A stretch of 64,000 bases of DNA from Candidatus Woesearchaeota archaeon (GCA_030750765.1 JASMHM010000002.1:1-64000); one strand, 5' to 3'. Positions 46,836 through 58,493 are shown, counted from the stretch's first letter. Notes: generated from the sequence alone by a model not told the origin. Numbers and translations are program-made.

Positions 46836-47336
46836 TTACTTCAACGTGTCAGCTAAGCTTGCGCTCATGCTTGCTGGAAACGTAACAATTACTGTTCGTT
46901 TGAAGGCTAGTAATGCATTCGTTTCCCACGGTGCTTGCTGGATTAAGAAGAGTATCAATCCAACAACGCAAAAAGATAATACATACGTTAGGATGGTTCG
47001 TTTGAGGAACTCATCAAAGTAATGCTTTATCCTGTTTTGTTCTTTGTAGTAATGATAGAAGGCGAATACTGCCACGAAAGCTAAGGAAAGGGCTAGAATG
47101 CCGTAAATGTTGTTCATGGGGAGGGAAGCTCCTAACCTCCATGTTTCTTCTGTGAACGCTACAGGGATGGCGAGAAGGCTTGCTCCTACAACAACTTGGA
47201 AGAGGTCTTTCCAGTGGAACTCAACCATCAAGGGTTGCATGAAGTGATGGACTACTTTGCCTTTAGAATCATGGACTGTGATTATTTCTTTTAATTTGCC
47301 ACCAACCCTCAACACTTCGTGCTTTGTCTTGGCCAT
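46836..47336 (-). CDS. Membrane protein, hypothetical
   Basis: Four hydrophobic segments; TTATATAA box upstream. Confidence 0.65.
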   Translation of the reverse strand: MAKTKHEVLRVGGKLKEIITVHDSKGKVVHHFMQPLMVEFHWKDLFQVVVGASLLAIPVAFTEETWRLGASLPMNNIYGILALSLAFVAVFAFYHYYKEQNRIKHYFDEFLKRTILTYVLSFCVVGLILFLIQQAPWETNALLAFKRTVIVTFPASMSASLADTLK

Positions 47337-47372
47337 TACCGTCGAGAAAAGTTTGCGGTTATATAAGTGTTT

Positions 47373-50219
47373 CTAGTCAATAACTTCTGCCTTTTTCTTC
47401 ATGACAAACTTGATTAACCTGTCAGGGTACGCTTTTGGGATGGTGCCTTCTACGAGTTCGTTAAGATAGCCTACGAACTCGTTGTTGAACTTTTCTTCTC
47501 CATCTATCAATCTTAAGAATTCGTCTGCATACATTCTTGGCAGGCGTAGCTTTCTTGCTACCTCCATGGCGTCATGTCTTAACTCGTCTTGTGCTGAAAG
47601 CTTTTCTTCAACAACTTCTTCCTCTTGTTCTTTCCAATAGTTTTGGTAGTCAAACTCGTGGTCTTCTTGGCCTATCTTTGCTAGCACTAATTTGTGCATT
47701 CTGCGTAGGAATTCGTGCTTGTCCTCGATTTTTAGTACATCTAAATGTCCTTGTAGTGCTAGACTGAAGGCGAAAGGGCTGGGAGGGTTGGTGTGTATTT
47801 CTTTCACCAATATCTTGTTATCTCTGACTCCTTGTAGCACGTTCATGGTGTTTTTGATGTCCATGACGTCTTCTAGGCATTCTCGTTTGGCTTCTTGGAG
47901 GATGCAGAAGTCACGGTCTAGTCTTTCTAGTGCCTTCATGAGTATCATGCTGCTCACTTGTTGTCTGCCAACACGCTTTTGTCTTCCTTTGTAGTTTCTT
48001 AAAATCATTAAGGCGCGTCCTGCACAGTGTCGGAACCTTCTTTTGTACAATTCTGATCGTTCTATTGCTAGATCCATAACTTTTTGGAGTTTGTCTGGTC
48101 GTAGGATCTTGAAGGCTTCTTTTGCTTTGACGCGCTTTCCACTGATATAGAAGCCGTTGTCTGATATTCCTAGTTCTACGTCTCTTTTGTCTTTTTGTGC
48201 TAGAACAAACGCTATAGCTCTGCTCAAACAATCATTGACTCTTCTTCCGAAGAGGGAGTGGAAGACGGTTTTACCGTCTTGCGGGTTCTGTTCTATGATT
48301 ATGAGCTTGTCATTGCCTAACACTTTGCAATAGTCGTACTGTTCTCGTAAGTAACTATATAGTGCGAGTGCGGTTGTCTCATCCACTTCTAGGTATTCTC
48401 GTATCCATTTGAGGATTTCTTTTTGTGGCTTGTTGTGGAGCATTCTTTCAAACACAAACCTTCTGAACTGTCCTATATCGGTTGCTAGATCAAAACTTAG
48501 CGGGAGCATTTCTGAGAACCATGATGGCACGGTGGGCATTCTTGACACTGCAGATTTGACTTGGGCTACCATCCCTCTGCTGAACCTGAACTCGTACGGA
48601 TCGCCACCTAGCAAGAAGATGTCGCCTTGCTTCAGGTTTTCTACGAACGCCTCATCTAACGTTCCTACAATGTCTTCGCGTATTTTGACGGTGATGTGGC
48701 TTTGGTCTGGAATAGTACCAATGTTGGTCATGTAGATGACGCGGCTCATGCCGCCGCTTTTTCCTATTCGTCCTTTCTCTCTCCATAACCTTGCGAAGAT
48801 GTTTCTGTCTTGTAAGGGTGCGAATTTGCCAGCAAGATAGTCTGCTATTTGTTCGAACTGTGAGCGTTTGAGATCGTGATAGCAGTAACTCTTCTTGATG
48901 AGCTTGTACATGTCGTTCTCATCCCAGTTTTGTTCTAAGGCCATGCCTAAAACATGTTGTGCTAAAACATCTAGTGCCATTGTGGGGATGTGTAAGCGAT
49001 CTATCTTTCCTTCTCGTGCGTTTCTGACCAAGCATGCGCATTCTACTAAGTCGTCTCTGTCTAGCACGATGATTTTTGCTTTGATGGTTTGGTGAAGTTT
49101 GTGGCCTGCACGTCCTGCTCGTTGTAGGAATCTGGCAACACTCTTCGGACTGCCTAGACATATTACTAAATCAACAAAGCCGATGTCGATGCCGAGTTCT
49201 AAGCTGGTGGAACTGACGCAGGCTTTGAGTTCTCCCTTTCTTAATTGGTTTTCAATCTTTAATCTGGTGGCTTTGCTCATGCTGCCGTGATGCGCACCGA
49301 TGTTGTTGACGTACTTTTTTGGGTGGGTGGTTTTTAGATGGTCAACAACTCTTTCTGTCGCAGCTCGCGTGTTGGTGAAGATGATGGTTGTCCGATGTTT
49401 TTGTATCAAGCTATCAATTTTTTTGTACATGGTTGTTTGTAGTTTTCTGTGTGAGGCGTCTATGAGGTTCGGTACTGGGCACACAACTTCTAGGTCAAGA
49501 TCTTTGGTGAAGTGTACCTTGACGATCTTACAGTCTCTCTTGCCTACTAGGAATCGCGCTATCTCTTCTATGGGTGCTACGGTGGCTGACAATCCTACTC
49601 GGGACATGCTGGTTGCTAGGCGGTTTAGTCTTTCTAAGGATAATGATAGATGTACGCCGCGTTTGTTCTCTGCTAGTGCGTGGACTTCGTCCACGATGCA
49701 CCATTGCACGTCGTGCAGGTGATCTCGGAACTTCATGCTGGAAAGTACGATGCCTAGACTTTCTGGTGTTGTTATGAGGATGTGTGGTGGCTTTTTCAGC
49801 ATCTTTGCCTTTTCTGATGCGGTAGTATCGCCGGTGCGTACGGCTACGCGTACTTGGCTTGCCTTTTCGCTGATCTTGATCATTTCCTTTAGTGGTTCTA
49901 GCAGGTTGACCGCGATATCGTTATTTAGCGCTTTCAAGGGTGAGATGTAGACTGCGTACACCTTGTCTTCGAGGATTCCTTTCTCTGCACTGTCTACCAA
50001 CTCGTTAAGTATTGCTAGGAATGCTGTTAACGTTTTGGTACTCCCGGTTGGGGCGCTTACTAATAGGTTCTCTCTACCGTGGATAAGCTTGACACCATAT
50101 CTTTGGGGTAAGGAGAAGGAAGGAAACTTATTTTTGAACCATTTCTTAACTGTAGGGGTGAGCACGCGAGCTACGTCTGTCTGGCTGCTAGGTTTTTCCA
50201 CATACGAAAGCGTTCCCAC
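47373..50219 (-). CDS. lhr: Lhr-family large DEAD/DEAH helicase
   Basis: SAPTGSTKTLTAF, ISPLKALNND, DEVHAL, GLSATV, STSLELGIDIG, QRAGRAGH. Confidence 0.9.
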   Translation of the reverse strand: MGTLSYVEKPSSQTDVARVLTPTVKKWFKNKFPSFSLPQRYGVKLIHGRENLLVSAPTGSTKTLTAFLAILNELVDSAEKGILEDKVYAVYISPLKALNNDIAVNLLEPLKEMIKISEKASQVRVAVRTGDTTASEKAKMLKKPPHILITTPESLGIVLSSMKFRDHLHDVQWCIVDEVHALAENKRGVHLSLSLERLNRLATSMSRVGLSATVAPIEEIARFLVGKRDCKIVKVHFTKDLDLEVVCPVPNLIDASHRKLQTTMYKKIDSLIQKHRTTIIFTNTRAATERVVDHLKTTHPKKYVNNIGAHHGSMSKATRLKIENQLRKGELKACVSSTSLELGIDIGFVDLVICLGSPKSVARFLQRAGRAGHKLHQTIKAKIIVLDRDDLVECACLVRNAREGKIDRLHIPTMALDVLAQHVLGMALEQNWDENDMYKLIKKSYCYHDLKRSQFEQIADYLAGKFAPLQDRNIFARLWREKGRIGKSGGMSRVIYMTNIGTIPDQSHITVKIREDIVGTLDEAFVENLKQGDIFLLGGDPYEFRFSRGMVAQVKSAVSRMPTVPSWFSEMLPLSFDLATDIGQFRRFVFERMLHNKPQKEILKWIREYLEVDETTALALYSYLREQYDYCKVLGNDKLIIIEQNPQDGKTVFHSLFGRRVNDCLSRAIAFVLAQKDKRDVELGISDNGFYISGKRVKAKEAFKILRPDKLQKVMDLAIERSELYKRRFRHCAGRALMILRNYKGRQKRVGRQQVSSMILMKALERLDRDFCILQEAKRECLEDVMDIKNTMNVLQGVRDNKILVKEIHTNPPSPFAFSLALQGHLDVLKIEDKHEFLRRMHKLVLAKIGQEDHEFDYQNYWKEQEEEVVEEKLSAQDELRHDAMEVARKLRLPRMYADEFLRLIDGEEKFNNEFVGYLNELVEGTIPKAYPDRLIKFVMKKKAEVID

Positions 50220-50328
50220 TACGGTCTAATGCATGATTTCATCGTATAAAAGGATATGGTTAGTACTATCAAGGATTGGTGTTGGCGCATCGAAAATGTT
50301 AAATAGAGGTTGTTATTTTCTAGTAGTT

Positions 50329-50652
50329 ATGGCATTCCGAGATTTTTTCAAAAGCCAAGAAACGAAGAACGAAGAACTCTTGACGAATCTTGGTACGTGG
50401 GCCACCCAGGTATCTAAGTGGACGGTGGCTTTGAATGGCCTACCGCCTGCTGATAGGGGAAGTGGGATTAGGTCGCTGCAGACCTTTACCAGAGTGTCTA
50501 ATGCAACTTCGGCCAAGCTACGGGTAGAACCGAAAGCAGATGTTTCTGGCGATAAGGCGGAAATGACTGTGGCTTTGACTGATGTGCTAGAGGTCATGAA
50601 GGATGAGACCTCACGGGCACAGATAGAAGTGGTCTTAGCTGCCTTGAAGTAG
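50329..50652 (+). CDS. Hypothetical protein
   Basis: Open frame from MAFRDFFKSQ. Confidence 0.5.
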   Translation: MAFRDFFKSQETKNEELLTNLGTWATQVSKWTVALNGLPPADRGSGIRSLQTFTRVSNATSAKLRVEPKADVSGDKAEMTVALTDVLEVMKDETSRAQIEVVLAALK

Positions 50653-50707
50653 TTTACGTTTTTTCTTCTACCTTATAAATCTGCACAAAGGGTTTAAAAG
50701 TAGTTTT

Positions 50708-51835
50708 TCAAGCATGCACGCGGCGAACGTACTCGCCAAGGTCGTCCATGGCGATTTTTACGGCTTCCCTGTCCCCGACACGAGTGATGAAATCAAGAGA
50801 TGGGCGTAGTTGAACGTAAGCATCATGTGTTGCTGTGGTTTTGTGCTCTTTTGCCCATCGTTCAGGCTCAGGAATGCCTAATGTCTTCCCAAAGTGTTGA
50901 AGAAGGTAGTTGGCTAGTCCTTCATGCAGGCCTTCTGCTGCTTTCATGCACATGTCTCGCGCCTCGGCAGGTGGCCTTCCTTGGGTTCGCAACGCCTTTT
51001 CGTAATCATCCTCTGAAAACGATGTGTTGAGGGGTATTGTTTCGGAGAACACGGCGAAACTTAAAACATCGCGTACCGGAAGGAAGATAGCAAACAAGGG
51101 GTTCTCTCGTGAGTGGCCACGGCCGAGGGTTACGCTCGCTCCTTGTCGATGTTTGACACGCCAAACGCTTGCTGACCTCTCTGGCTCTTGTCTGGTAGAT
51201 CCTGTAAGTTCGGTGACCTGCCACATGTATCTGCCAAGGTACGCCTCATTCATCGCTATTCCGTCTTTTTTATCGTTGATACCAATGAACGGTATTGTAA
51301 AAGGATGGAACTCGGGGTAACGGGTATACGTGAAATCAAGAGCACGCTCGGCGTAATTCCTTGCGTGTTCTGTCTGTTCTACCGCCTCAGGACTGACGAA
51401 GTAGCTTTTGGAAACATTGGTGAGGACCGTTCCTTGTTTGATGCCCTCTTGTTCCATTTTTTGTGTGAGCGGGGTCCATCCACTTTGGAGTATTTTGTGG
51501 TACTCAGGATCCCCTCCTCTTAGGATGTCAACGCTATGTAGGGTGTTGTATTTTTTTTGGTTCGCAACAAACTGATCTACAAATCCTGCTGAGGGATTGC
51601 TTAATTCATAACGATCTGGGTGGTCTTCTTGTAAGTACAGAAATTTCCATTCTGGTGGTGTGCGCGGCCAAAAATTCCAAGCACCCAATGCTGCCCCTGC
51701 TCCTCCTAGCACTGATCCGAAAACGAATCCTCTGCGCCCCATCCAGTGGGCTGGAGCTGGGACCTTTGCTGGCACGGTGGCTGCAGAGTTAGGCCTATTT
51801 TTGGCTCTCTTTTTCCTCCGAGTTGGTCTGCTCAT
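50708..51835 (-). CDS. Hypothetical protein with basic N-terminus and signal-like hydrophobic segment
   Basis: RRGFVFGSVLGGAGAALGAW; EGLHEGLANYLL motif; TTTATAAGG box upstream. Confidence 0.55.
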   Translation of the reverse strand: MSRPTRRKKRAKNRPNSAATVPAKVPAPAHWMGRRGFVFGSVLGGAGAALGAWNFWPRTPPEWKFLYLQEDHPDRYELSNPSAGFVDQFVANQKKYNTLHSVDILRGGDPEYHKILQSGWTPLTQKMEQEGIKQGTVLTNVSKSYFVSPEAVEQTEHARNYAERALDFTYTRYPEFHPFTIPFIGINDKKDGIAMNEAYLGRYMWQVTELTGSTRQEPERSASVWRVKHRQGASVTLGRGHSRENPLFAIFLPVRDVLSFAVFSETIPLNTSFSEDDYEKALRTQGRPPAEARDMCMKAAEGLHEGLANYLLQHFGKTLGIPEPERWAKEHKTTATHDAYVQLRPSLDFITRVGDREAVKIAMDDLGEYVRRVHA

Positions 51836-51940
51836 CTCTAAAATGGTAAACGTTGCCTTATAAAGACCTCCTTAGTTATCACGATGGTGGGACGTCGGTC
51901 TAGACTAAGCTTAATATATGTCTTCAAGCGTACCATTCCC

Positions 51941-52288
51941 ATGAGCTTACAAAAGAAGTTCGCAACCGGATTGGGTGCGTTGTTATTGATTGTAGGTATT
52001 TGGGGTTTTGTGGCAGGTAGCGTGTTGATCTTTGATGTCAACACTCCCCACAACATTCTGCACGTCGTTACTGGTGTGCTAGGATTGGTGGCAGGGTTGA
52101 CTGCTGGTGGAGCGCAAGCAAAGACCTTCAACGTGATTTTTGGTATAGTGTATGCTTTAGTCACAGTTGTTGGCTTGTTGAACATTCCCAGCATGGTTAA
52201 CTTGCTGAACCTGAATGCTGCAGACAACATCCTGCACTTGGTGATTGCCGTAGCCACGTTAGGTGTGGCGTTTGGAAGTCACGATTAA
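51941..52288 (+). CDS. DUF4383-like membrane protein
   Basis: NILHVVTGVLGLVAGL...FNVIFGIVYALVTVVGLL...DNILHLVIAVATLGVAF. Confidence 0.75.
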   Translation: MSLQKKFATGLGALLLIVGIWGFVAGSVLIFDVNTPHNILHVVTGVLGLVAGLTAGGAQAKTFNVIFGIVYALVTVVGLLNIPSMVNLLNLNAADNILHLVIAVATLGVAFGSHD

Positions 52289-52328
52289 TTTTTTTCTTTT
52301 TTTTAGAAACCCATAAATACTAAAGAGC

Positions 52329-52832
52329 ATGCGTTACACTATGCGACCACCATTACAGCACATTTTTGAGGAAGCCCAAAGAAGGGGTACCCAGGTTGCT
52401 GCTGCAGAACGAGCGTTTTGTCAGCGTTTTGGAGAAAACTTGGATGTGGCTACGAAAAGACTAGCACCAAGAAAACAATTCCCCAGAAGCCCTGCACAGA
52501 TGCGTTCCATACTGTTTGAGGCAAAAAAACAAGAGTTAATGTTGTTGATGCCCTTGGCTGAGACGTTTGCTTCTTATTCTGCACACCTGAAAGTTGTTGA
52601 TGCAAGTCTAGCAGAGGATGTTGTTGCGGGCACAAGCACGTTCCATCCTGCGTTGTTACAAAAGCTAGGCGAGCACATGCGCCTTTTGATGCCAGAAGAT
52701 CCTGCATCACATATTCAAGGGAATATACAATTTGCAGACACCGAACAAGGACCTCGTGCTAGCATGGCCGATCCGTTAAGTGAGCGTATAGCTGATGTGA
52801 ATGAATTGTTGAAACAATTGCGTGATAAGTAG
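52329..52832 (+). CDS. Hypothetical protein
   Basis: Open frame. Confidence 0.5.
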   Translation: MRYTMRPPLQHIFEEAQRRGTQVAAAERAFCQRFGENLDVATKRLAPRKQFPRSPAQMRSILFEAKKQELMLLMPLAETFASYSAHLKVVDASLAEDVVAGTSTFHPALLQKLGEHMRLLMPEDPASHIQGNIQFADTEQGPRASMADPLSERIADVNELLKQLRDK

Positions 52833-52840
52833 CTAGATAT

Positions 52841-53542
52841 TTATGGATTGTTTTGACTTTGGGCCATCTCAATTTGTGCCCTTTCGGTGTTTATTCGCTT
52901 CAATTGCTCTCGCATGGACATAACTAACTTGTTCAAGAGAGGGTCATACTCTAGGTTGCTATTATCCACAAGTGTTTGCATTGCCTGAACAAGGCCGCTG
53001 CCGTCCCTGCCTATCTGCACAAGTATGAGCTTTAACTCTGTAAGGAGTGCCAGAAGTTCCTCTCTCTGGCTGCCAGAAGCACTTTTTAGGGCTTGCTTCC
53101 ATGCCGCCTCACTGAAACCTATCTCTGAAATGAAGTCCACCCAGATTTGGTCTTCTTCTTTGCCAGTAATCTTAGCTAGGAGTGCTATAAGTCCCTTCTC
53201 AAGATTTTCTTTTTTCTGGACCTTACCCGTCTCGACTTCCAACAGAGCCAAAACTCTCTCCCTCTCCTCAGCAGACATGGAATATTGTCCACGCTGCAGC
53301 CGGGAGCGAATTTTTACAATGTCGGGTGATCCAAGATAGCTAGCAAGTGATATGGCGAGTCTCCTATCCAGCATTCCTTCGCCATGCAAACTGCTTACGC
53401 TGAGCATTTTTAGTGCCACGTCTTCTGCCCTTTTCTTGTTGTACCTAATTCCGGTGAATCCCAAGACTGTTGCGATAACCGCAATTGCCAACATAACTTT
53501 ATTTTTGTTGGATAAGATAGGTATAGAGCTTATGGTGGGCAC
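52841..53542 (-). CDS. Hypothetical membrane-anchored helical protein
   Basis: N-terminal TM, helical charged remainder. Confidence 0.55.
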   Translation of the reverse strand: MPTISSIPILSNKNKVMLAIAVIATVLGFTGIRYNKKRAEDVALKMLSVSSLHGEGMLDRRLAISLASYLGSPDIVKIRSRLQRGQYSMSAEERERVLALLEVETGKVQKKENLEKGLIALLAKITGKEEDQIWVDFISEIGFSEAAWKQALKSASGSQREELLALLTELKLILVQIGRDGSGLVQAMQTLVDNSNLEYDPLLNKLVMSMREQLKRINTERAQIEMAQSQNNP

Positions 53543-53587
53543 GTCATATATATTTCTTTGCCTTTTGCTTAAAAGCAGCAGAGTTCA

Positions 53588-53992
53588 CTACGCCCAAAAT
53601 CCTGATTTTCTCAGCACCCATTCTACCCCGTCAACCTTGTCTAATTCTTTGATCTCTGCTATAGAAAAGAACTTTGCTTCGGAAATGTCCTCTCTCGCTA
53701 TCACTTCTGAAGATCGTGGTGAGGCGAGAAAGAAGAACACAATAGAATGGTAGTCTCCTGGAAGGTTTATGATTTCCTTATGACATAACAACTTGTGAAT
53801 TTCTACATCCAAGTTTGTTTCTTCTTTGATCTCTCTTAGTGCTGCGTTTTGCAAGGACTCTCCCCATTGTACACCGCCGCCAGGGATGACCCACTTGTTG
53901 TTAGCGTTCTTCTTGTTTCTTAGACCAAGCAAGAATTTCCCATCTTTCATCACTAACACTGCTGCGCCAAGGCGAGGTCGTTGCTTGTCCAT
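53588..53992 (-). CDS. NUDIX hydrolase
   Basis: Nudix box GGGVQWGESLQNAALREIKEETNLDV. Confidence 0.92.
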   Translation of the reverse strand: MDKQRPRLGAAVLVMKDGKFLLGLRNKKNANNKWVIPGGGVQWGESLQNAALREIKEETNLDVEIHKLLCHKEIINLPGDYHSIVFFFLASPRSSEVIAREDISEAKFFSIAEIKELDKVDGVEWVLRKSGFWA

Positions 53993-54076
53993 GGGTGCGG
54001 GATCAGCGTTTGCTATATAAAATGAAGTAGAAAATAGGTCCATCAACCTTTTAAATCATGATTACGAGGTTAGTTT

Positions 54077-54721
54077 ATGGATTGTGTGATCTTAGCAGGT
54101 GGAAAGGGTACTAGAATGGGAGAAGGTCCTCCTAAGGCGTTAGTGCTAGCACAAGGTATCGCCATTCTTGACAGGCAGATAAACTATTTTAATGATAAAG
54201 TGGAGAACATCATAGTTAGTTTGGGCCATCGTGCTGAAGAAGTGGTAGAACACCTCAAAAAGGAGCACGCTGACAAGAATGTAACGTGGGTTGTTGAGGA
54301 AGAACCTCTTGGTACTGCAGGCGGATTGCGATTAGCGCTGGCTAAAACAGATGCTGACAAGATTGTCGTACAAAACTGTGATGATATTGCAGATGTTGAT
54401 CTCAAAAAGTTAGAAAAGTGTGAAGATCCTACTATTTGTTTGGCGCACCCTCATCTTCCTTTTGGGTTGGTGGAAGAACATGAAGGGTATGCTAAGTTTA
54501 CCGAAAAACCTTTGCTGGATACGTATTGCAGCATGGGGTGGTATGTTTTCAAAACCAAAGACATTCTACCGTTGCTGCCAGTAAACGGCATGCTAGAGTA
54601 TGATGTCTTCCCTAACATGAAGCTCAAAGTGCATCATCATGAAGGTTTTTGGAGAAGTTTGAACCTAAAGAAGGATGTTACAGAATTTGAAGATATAGAG
54701 CTGCCTTTGGCGTTGAGATGA
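54077..54721 (+). CDS. Sugar-phosphate nucleotidyltransferase
   Basis: DCVILAGGKGTRMGEGPPKALV...EEEPLGTAGGLRLAL. Confidence 0.9.
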   Translation: MDCVILAGGKGTRMGEGPPKALVLAQGIAILDRQINYFNDKVENIIVSLGHRAEEVVEHLKKEHADKNVTWVVEEEPLGTAGGLRLALAKTDADKIVVQNCDDIADVDLKKLEKCEDPTICLAHPHLPFGLVEEHEGYAKFTEKPLLDTYCSMGWYVFKTKDILPLLPVNGMLEYDVFPNMKLKVHHHEGFWRSLNLKKDVTEFEDIELPLALR

Positions 54722-54752
54722 GTAGTGCACTAACATCCTACCCTAAAGATTA

Positions 54753-54974
54753 TCATTTCTTATTTATCCATTTGTTAACTTTTCTTCTTATTACTTTATT
54801 GGTTGAATACGCATAAGTGCTATCTAGTCCTAGAATGACGGTACTGATCGTTGCCGGGACTTCCCCTGCTAACGCCTTAGCAGATTTATAAATTAAAACA
54901 ATCATAACCATTGCCACAAAGATTAGTCGACCGTACTGAACAACATCTTCAGTAGTTTTTTCAGCTGGATGCAT
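54753..54974 (-). CDS. Small membrane protein
   Basis: 73 aa with hydrophobic segments. Confidence 0.45.
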   Translation of the reverse strand: MHPAEKTTEDVVQYGRLIFVAMVMIVLIYKSAKALAGEVPATISTVILGLDSTYAYSTNKVIRRKVNKWINKK

Positions 54975-55014
54975 TACTTAAAACACCCTTTAAGCGTATA
55001 CAAAATTTATGGAT

Positions 55015-56073
55015 CTAAGAAAACCAACCTTTCTTAGCAGAGCCAGCAAACTCTTTTAGTGCTTCCTTTTGTTTCTTGGATAAGCGTTTTGGTACGTCTG
55101 CGAGTGCGCGAATATGGAGGTCTCCTTGACCGCCACGCACCGAGGGCATGCCTTTGCCATTGAGCTTGAAGACGGTGTTGTCTTGGGTGCCTGCAGGAAT
55201 CTTAAGATCTGCCTTTCCATCTAAGGTTTCTATCTCTACCGTGCCTCCCAAGCATAGTATGGGGAATGGCACTCTGTGTTCGGCTAGTAAGTGTGGTCCT
55301 CGTCTTTCAAAGCGATCGTCTGTTTGTACATGGATGAAGACGAAAAGGTCTCCATCTCTGCCGCCCTTCAATCCTGCTTCGCCTTGTCCTGCTAGGCGTA
55401 GGCGCATGCCGTCCTCAACTCCTGCGGGGATGTCTGCTTCTATCTTTCTTTTCTTTTTTGCGCGTCCTTGTCCTTCACACTCTTTGCATTCGTTTTGGTA
55501 GGTAACACCACTTCCAGAGCAGGGCTTGCATGGCCTTTGCGTGGCAAACACTCCTAGAGGTGTTTGGTGGGCTTGTTGGACGCTTCCTTGGCCTCCACAG
55601 TGCTCGCACGCTTCCTCTCCGGTGCCACCTTGACCTTCACATTCTTCGCATGATACAAACGTACTGAGGGATATATCTTTTTGGAGGCCTTGGCTGGCTT
55701 GTTTTAACGTAATGCTTACTTCTGTTTGTAGGTCATTGCCGTGCTGTCCTTGTCGTTTTCCGAATCCTTTGAAGCCGAATCCGCCAAAGAAACTGTCTAC
55801 TAAGTCATCAAAATTGCCAAAGTTAAAGCCACTAAAGTCTTGTCCTTGGAAGTTGGGTGCGTCTGCAGTGCCGTACGTGTCGTATTGCTGTTTTTTGTTC
55901 TCATCCCCTAGCACGGCTGCTGCTTCTGAGATTTCTTTGAAGCGTTCTGCTGCGTTTTCTTCTTTAGAAATGTCTGGATGGTACTTTTTTGCGAGCTTTT
56001 TGTAGGCTTTCTTGATCTCCTCTTTACTTGCGTCTCTGCCTACACCTAATAGCTCGTAGTAATCCTTACTCAT
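55015..56073 (-). CDS. dnaJ: Chaperone DnaJ
   Basis: J domain [31 protein letters not shown]; four CxxCxGxG-type repeats. Confidence 0.96.
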   Translation of the reverse strand: MSKDYYELLGVGRDASKEEIKKAYKKLAKKYHPDISKEENAAERFKEISEAAAVLGDENKKQQYDTYGTADAPNFQGQDFSGFNFGNFDDLVDSFFGGFGFKGFGKRQGQHGNDLQTEVSITLKQASQGLQKDISLSTFVSCEECEGQGGTGEEACEHCGGQGSVQQAHQTPLGVFATQRPCKPCSGSGVTYQNECKECEGQGRAKKKRKIEADIPAGVEDGMRLRLAGQGEAGLKGGRDGDLFVFIHVQTDDRFERRGPHLLAEHRVPFPILCLGGTVEIETLDGKADLKIPAGTQDNTVFKLNGKGMPSVRGGQGDLHIRALADVPKRLSKKQKEALKEFAGSAKKGWFS

Positions 56074-56102
56074 TCTTGCGCTTGCTTCCGAATGCCTTTA
56101 AA

Positions 56103-57953
56103 TTACTTCTTCTCTTTGAAGTCAGCATCCACTGTTTTTTCTTTGGTTTCCTTCTTGTCTGCCTTTGAGTCTGCTTTTGGCTTTGCTTTCTCTTGCTCTT
56201 TTGCAGCTTTTTCGTACAGCTCGGTAGCCATCTTTTGGGCTACTTCTTTTGCTGCCTCTACTGCCTTTTTCAGAGCGGGCATGTCCTTAGGATCTTTGGC
56301 TAGCTCTTTCTTAACCACTTCTACCTTGTCTTTGACGGCTTTCACTTGGTCTTCTTTGACCTTGCCCTTGACGTCACCTAAGGTTTTCTCTGTGGTGTAC
56401 ACTAAGGTTTCGGCTTCGTTTAACAATTCTGCCTCTTCCTTTCGCTTTTTGTCTTGCTCTGCGAACTTTTCTGCATCCTTCCGCATCTTTTCCACTTCTG
56501 CTTCGTCTAGCTTGTTGGGTGCAGTGATCTTGATGCTTTGTTCTTTGCTCGTTCCAAGATCTTTTGCTGACACTTGTAAGATTCCGTTAGCATCTATGTC
56601 AAAGGTTACCTCAATCTGTGGTACGCCTCTTGGTGCTGCAGGAATACCTACAAGATCGAACTGTCCGAGGTTTTTGTTGTCCTCGTACATCGGTCGTTCT
56701 CCTTGGCCTACACGTATCGTTACGGCAGGTTGTGAGTCTGCTGCTGTTGAGAAGGTTTGCTTCTTTTTTGCAGGGATGGTGGTGTTCTTGTCTATCACTT
56801 TTGTGAAGACTCCGCCTAACGTTTCGATACCTAGGCTTAGAGGTGTGACATCTAGTAGTAAGACGTCCTTAACATCTCCAGACAGCACGCCTGCTTGGAT
56901 GGCTGCTCCTTGTGCAACACATTCCATAGGGTCTACGCCTCGTTCTGGTTTCTTGCCTAGCCATTCCTCAACTTTGCGTTGTACGATGGGCATTCTTGTG
57001 GGTCCGCCTACCATGATGACTTTGTCAATGTCTTTTGCAGACAACTTTGCATCTTCTATCGCAGTGTGTACGCTCTTGTGACATTTTTCTACGATTTCGT
57101 CCACTAATTGTTCTACTTCTGTGCGTTTGAGTGCAAAGCTGCAGCTTATGGGTCCAGAACTTCCTTGTGCGATGAACGGAAGGTTTACTTCTGTTTCTAC
57201 CACTTGGGAAAGTTCGATCTTTCGCTTTTCTGCTTCTTCACGAACTCTTTGCATGGCTGCGTTATCATCATTCAGATCCACGTTATGGAGTTCTTTGACT
57301 TTTCCCACAATATGGTTGATGATGACATCATCCATGTCTGTTCCGCCTAGTTGTGTGTCTCCAGAGGTGGACTTGACTTCAAAAACGTCATCTCCGAATT
57401 CCATGATGGTGACGTCTAACGTTCCACCGCCAAGGTCAAACACTAATATTTTTTGTTCTCCGTCTTTCTTGTCTAACCCGTACGCTAGTGCTGCAGCAGT
57501 GGGTTCGTTGATTATTCTTTCTACTTTCAACCCTGCAATTTCACCTGCGTCTTTGGTTGCTTGTCGTTGATTATCATCAAAGTATGCCGGTACGGTGATG
57601 ACTGCTTTCTCTATCTTTTCTCCTAAAAAGGATTCTGCGTCTTGCTTTATCTTTTGGAGGATTAGCGAGCTTACCTGTTGGGGTGTGTATTCCTTTCCAT
57701 GGACGGTGTATTTGAAGCTTGATCCCATCTTTCGCTTTGCAGCCATGATGGTTCCATCTGGGTTGGAGATTGCTTGGCGTTTTGCTGGTTCTCCTACTAA
57801 TGATTTGCCTTCTTTGTCAAAGCTTACCACAGAGGGGAAGGCTTTGCCGTAGAGGCTTGCGCCTTCTGCTGAGGGTATGATCTTTGGTCTGCCTGCTTCT
57901 AAGATTGCGGCTGCGCTGTTACTAGTTCCTAGGTCTATTCCGATTATTTTCAT
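56103..57953 (-). CDS. dnaK: Chaperone DnaK (Hsp70)
   Basis: [53 protein letters not shown]. Confidence 0.97.
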   Translation of the reverse strand: MKIIGIDLGTSNSAAAILEAGRPKIIPSAEGASLYGKAFPSVVSFDKEGKSLVGEPAKRQAISNPDGTIMAAKRKMGSSFKYTVHGKEYTPQQVSSLILQKIKQDAESFLGEKIEKAVITVPAYFDDNQRQATKDAGEIAGLKVERIINEPTAAALAYGLDKKDGEQKILVFDLGGGTLDVTIMEFGDDVFEVKSTSGDTQLGGTDMDDVIINHIVGKVKELHNVDLNDDNAAMQRVREEAEKRKIELSQVVETEVNLPFIAQGSSGPISCSFALKRTEVEQLVDEIVEKCHKSVHTAIEDAKLSAKDIDKVIMVGGPTRMPIVQRKVEEWLGKKPERGVDPMECVAQGAAIQAGVLSGDVKDVLLLDVTPLSLGIETLGGVFTKVIDKNTTIPAKKKQTFSTAADSQPAVTIRVGQGERPMYEDNKNLGQFDLVGIPAAPRGVPQIEVTFDIDANGILQVSAKDLGTSKEQSIKITAPNKLDEAEVEKMRKDAEKFAEQDKKRKEEAELLNEAETLVYTTEKTLGDVKGKVKEDQVKAVKDKVEVVKKELAKDPKDMPALKKAVEAAKEVAQKMATELYEKAAKEQEKAKPKADSKADKKETKEKTVDADFKEKK

Positions 57954-58393
57954 TGTTTTCTCCTGCTAATGCTCACTTTGGCATAGCGTAGTACTTTGTC
58001 TCCGATTATGTATCCAGGTTGGATCTCTTGTACGATGCTTCCTGGGGATTGTTTGCTGTCTACTTCTAAGACTACTTCATGTTTGAAGGGGTCTGGTGAC
58101 CCTTTGCAGGGTATGCATTTGACTCCTTGACTTTCGAGGAACTTGTCAAGGCGTTTTGCTATGGTTACTACGCCTTGGGCAAGCTCTTCTTGGGAAGCGT
58201 TATTCACGTTGTGTACTGCGTGATGGAAGTCATCTATGATGTGTAGTAAGTCATGGATGACGTTGTGGCGGATCTCTTGTTGCATGGATGCTCTTTCTTT
58301 CTCAACACGTTTTACGTAGTTTTCAAAGTCTGCTTGGACTCTTTTCAACTGGTCCAACGTGTCGTTCTTTGGTGTTTTTGGTTTTCCCGCCAT
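57950..58393 (-). CDS. grpE: Nucleotide exchange factor GrpE
   Basis: [14 protein letters not shown]...[17 protein letters not shown]...[17 protein letters not shown]; overlaps dnaK by 4 nt. Confidence 0.93.
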   Translation of the reverse strand: MAGKPKTPKNDTLDQLKRVQADFENYVKRVEKERASMQQEIRHNVIHDLLHIIDDFHHAVHNVNNASQEELAQGVVTIAKRLDKFLESQGVKCIPCKGSPDPFKHEVVLEVDSKQSPGSIVQEIQPGYIIGDKVLRYAKVSISRRKQ

Positions 58394-58401
58394 CGTAAAT
58401 G

Positions 58402-58418
58402 GTTGACCTTAGGTCAAC
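58402..58418. promoter_or_regulatory. Perfect palindrome GTTGACCT-T-AGGTCAAC (putative operator)
   Basis: 8-bp arms, 1-nt centre, between grpE and a divergent HTH gene. Confidence 0.7.
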
Positions 58419-58493
58419 ATAATGGTATGTAAGATGCGTTTCATATATAAACCTTTCGGAAAAGCTTAAATAGGGGTGTTGGTTAACTACCGT

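Noticed and set aside
56092-57081. 329-aa plus-strand ORF antisense to dnaK
   Set aside because: Ser/Phe-rich translation typical of the antisense frame of a conserved coding gene; dnaK motifs are unambiguous on the other strand.
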